From contig CALDGN010000318.1 of the NCBI GenBank assembly GCA_937942965.1, forward strand, positions 1-6,056: a DNA stretch of 6,056 nt, in the 5' to 3' direction. Under the pieces are notes generated by a model. The model was not told the origin of the DNA. It did no database searches and was given only the letters and a program-made list of their open reading frames with translations. The position numbers and the translations under genes were made by a program. How positions within the stretch are numbered: position 1 is the stretch's first letter; each line of letters opens with the position of its first letter. Below, piece by piece: positions 5,652 through 6,056 of the stretch. This stretch comes from an uncultured Acidimicrobiales bacterium (GTDB taxonomy: Bacteria; Actinomycetota; Acidimicrobiia; Acidimicrobiales; UBA10347).

Positions 5652-6056
5652 ATGGGACTGTTGCTTTCCTCCATCTTCATGTGGATGCTGCTCGCGCTGT
5701 TGCTCGGCATCCTCCTGACCTGGTTCCTCATGCGGGGCCGGGCTCGGGTGAGCCGCCAAGAGTGGGAAGAAGCCCAGCGCCGGCTCAGCCGCGCTGACGG
5801 CGACCGCTCGGCGTTTGAGACCGAGCGTCAGCGCCTGACTGCGGATCTTGACGACCGCACCCGTCGCATTGGCGACCTGCAGCAGTCGCTGCGTGCCGCC
5901 GAAGCCGACCGCGACCGTCTCTCAGCCGACGTCGATGCCGGACTCAACATCGACGAGACCGTCCGCATGTCGCCGAAGATCGAGCTGCCGACGCCGAGCC
6001 TCGGCGACGTTGATCTGCCCGACGTGTCCATGCCGTCGGCTGACGCTGACATCACG
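5652..6056 (+). CDS. Membrane-anchored coiled-coil protein, 3'-partial (possible ArfC-like accessory protein)
   Basis: An open frame of 135 codons runs from the ATG at 5652 off the right edge. AAGGG (5639-5643) lies 8 nt upstream, and only 2 nt separate it from the OmpA-family stop, so the two genes are almost certainly co-transcribed. Residues 2-27 form a hydrophobic helix rich in Leu, Met and Trp, followed by basic RGRAR, which puts the rest on the cytoplasmic side by the positive-inside rule. Residues about 34-95 are charged with heptad-like spacing of Leu and Ala (RQEWEEAQRRL, DLQQSLRAAEADRDRL), a likely coiled coil. After that comes a Pro/Asp/Ser linker (LPTPSLGDVDLPDVSMPS). A short anchor beside an ArfA-like gene recalls ArfB and ArfC. 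The visible part has no catalytic motif, and any C-terminal domain lies outside the window. Confidence 0.8.
   Translation, partial: MGLLLSSIFMWMLLALLLGILLTWFLMRGRARVSRQEWEEAQRRLSRADGDRSAFETERQRLTADLDDRTRRIGDLQQSLRAAEADRDRLSADVDAGLNIDETVRMSPKIELPTPSLGDVDLPDVSMPSADADIT

Overview
The window is G+C-rich, with strong third-position G/C bias and many GTG/ATG starts. It looks like chromosomal DNA of a high-GC actinobacterium. The best taxonomic clue is the DUF501 gene followed directly by a short Ppx/GppA phosphatase, a pair typical of Actinobacteria (Rv1025-Rv1026 in Mycobacterium tuberculosis). An Acidimicrobiia-type organism would fit, but that is a guess. Seven genes on both strands account for almost all of the sequence. 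No RNA gene, insertion sequence, CRISPR array or prophage is visible.

Region 1 (1-3343, plus strand) is a tightly packed run of five genes. It holds the 3' part of a MobA/MocA-like nucleotidyltransferase, a CoxG-type SRPBCC protein with a C-terminal hydrophobic tail, a DUF501 protein, a Ppx/GppA phosphatase and a RimJ/RimL-like GNAT acetyltransferase. Neighbours overlap by 10, 4 and 4 nt, and the only gap is 23 nt, between coxG and DUF501. The first two genes are accessory functions of molybdenum hydroxylases (CO dehydrogenase/xanthine dehydrogenase family): one handles the molybdenum cofactor and the other recruits the enzyme to the membrane. The next two are normally found beside eno and ftsB/divIC. 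The 23-nt gap is therefore a join between two functionally unrelated blocks.

Region 2 (3371-4324, minus strand) is a stand-alone PD-(D/E)XK nuclease of the RecB/Cas4-like type with four cysteines placed as in iron-sulfur nucleases. It converges on the acetyltransferase gene across a 27-nt gap with no obvious terminator.

Region 3 (4325-4428) is the only true divergent intergenic region. It contains a 28-bp imperfect palindrome (4357-4384) with 8-bp perfect outer arms and a perfect ACACGTGT centre. The palindrome overlaps weak promoter-like elements facing both ways, so it is the best candidate regulatory site here.

Region 4 (4429-6056, plus strand) is an envelope module. A 406-residue protein has an N-terminal membrane anchor, BON-like alpha/beta segments and a C-terminal OmpA peptidoglycan-binding domain. 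Two nucleotides later comes a gene for a membrane-anchored coiled-coil protein that runs off the window. The layout recalls the mycobacterial arfA (OmpATb)-arfB-arfC locus, but the first protein appears to have more BON-like units. No clearly new system is present. The most notable items are the palindrome, the variant Ppx motifs, the Cox/DUF501 junction and the enlarged ArfA-like module.
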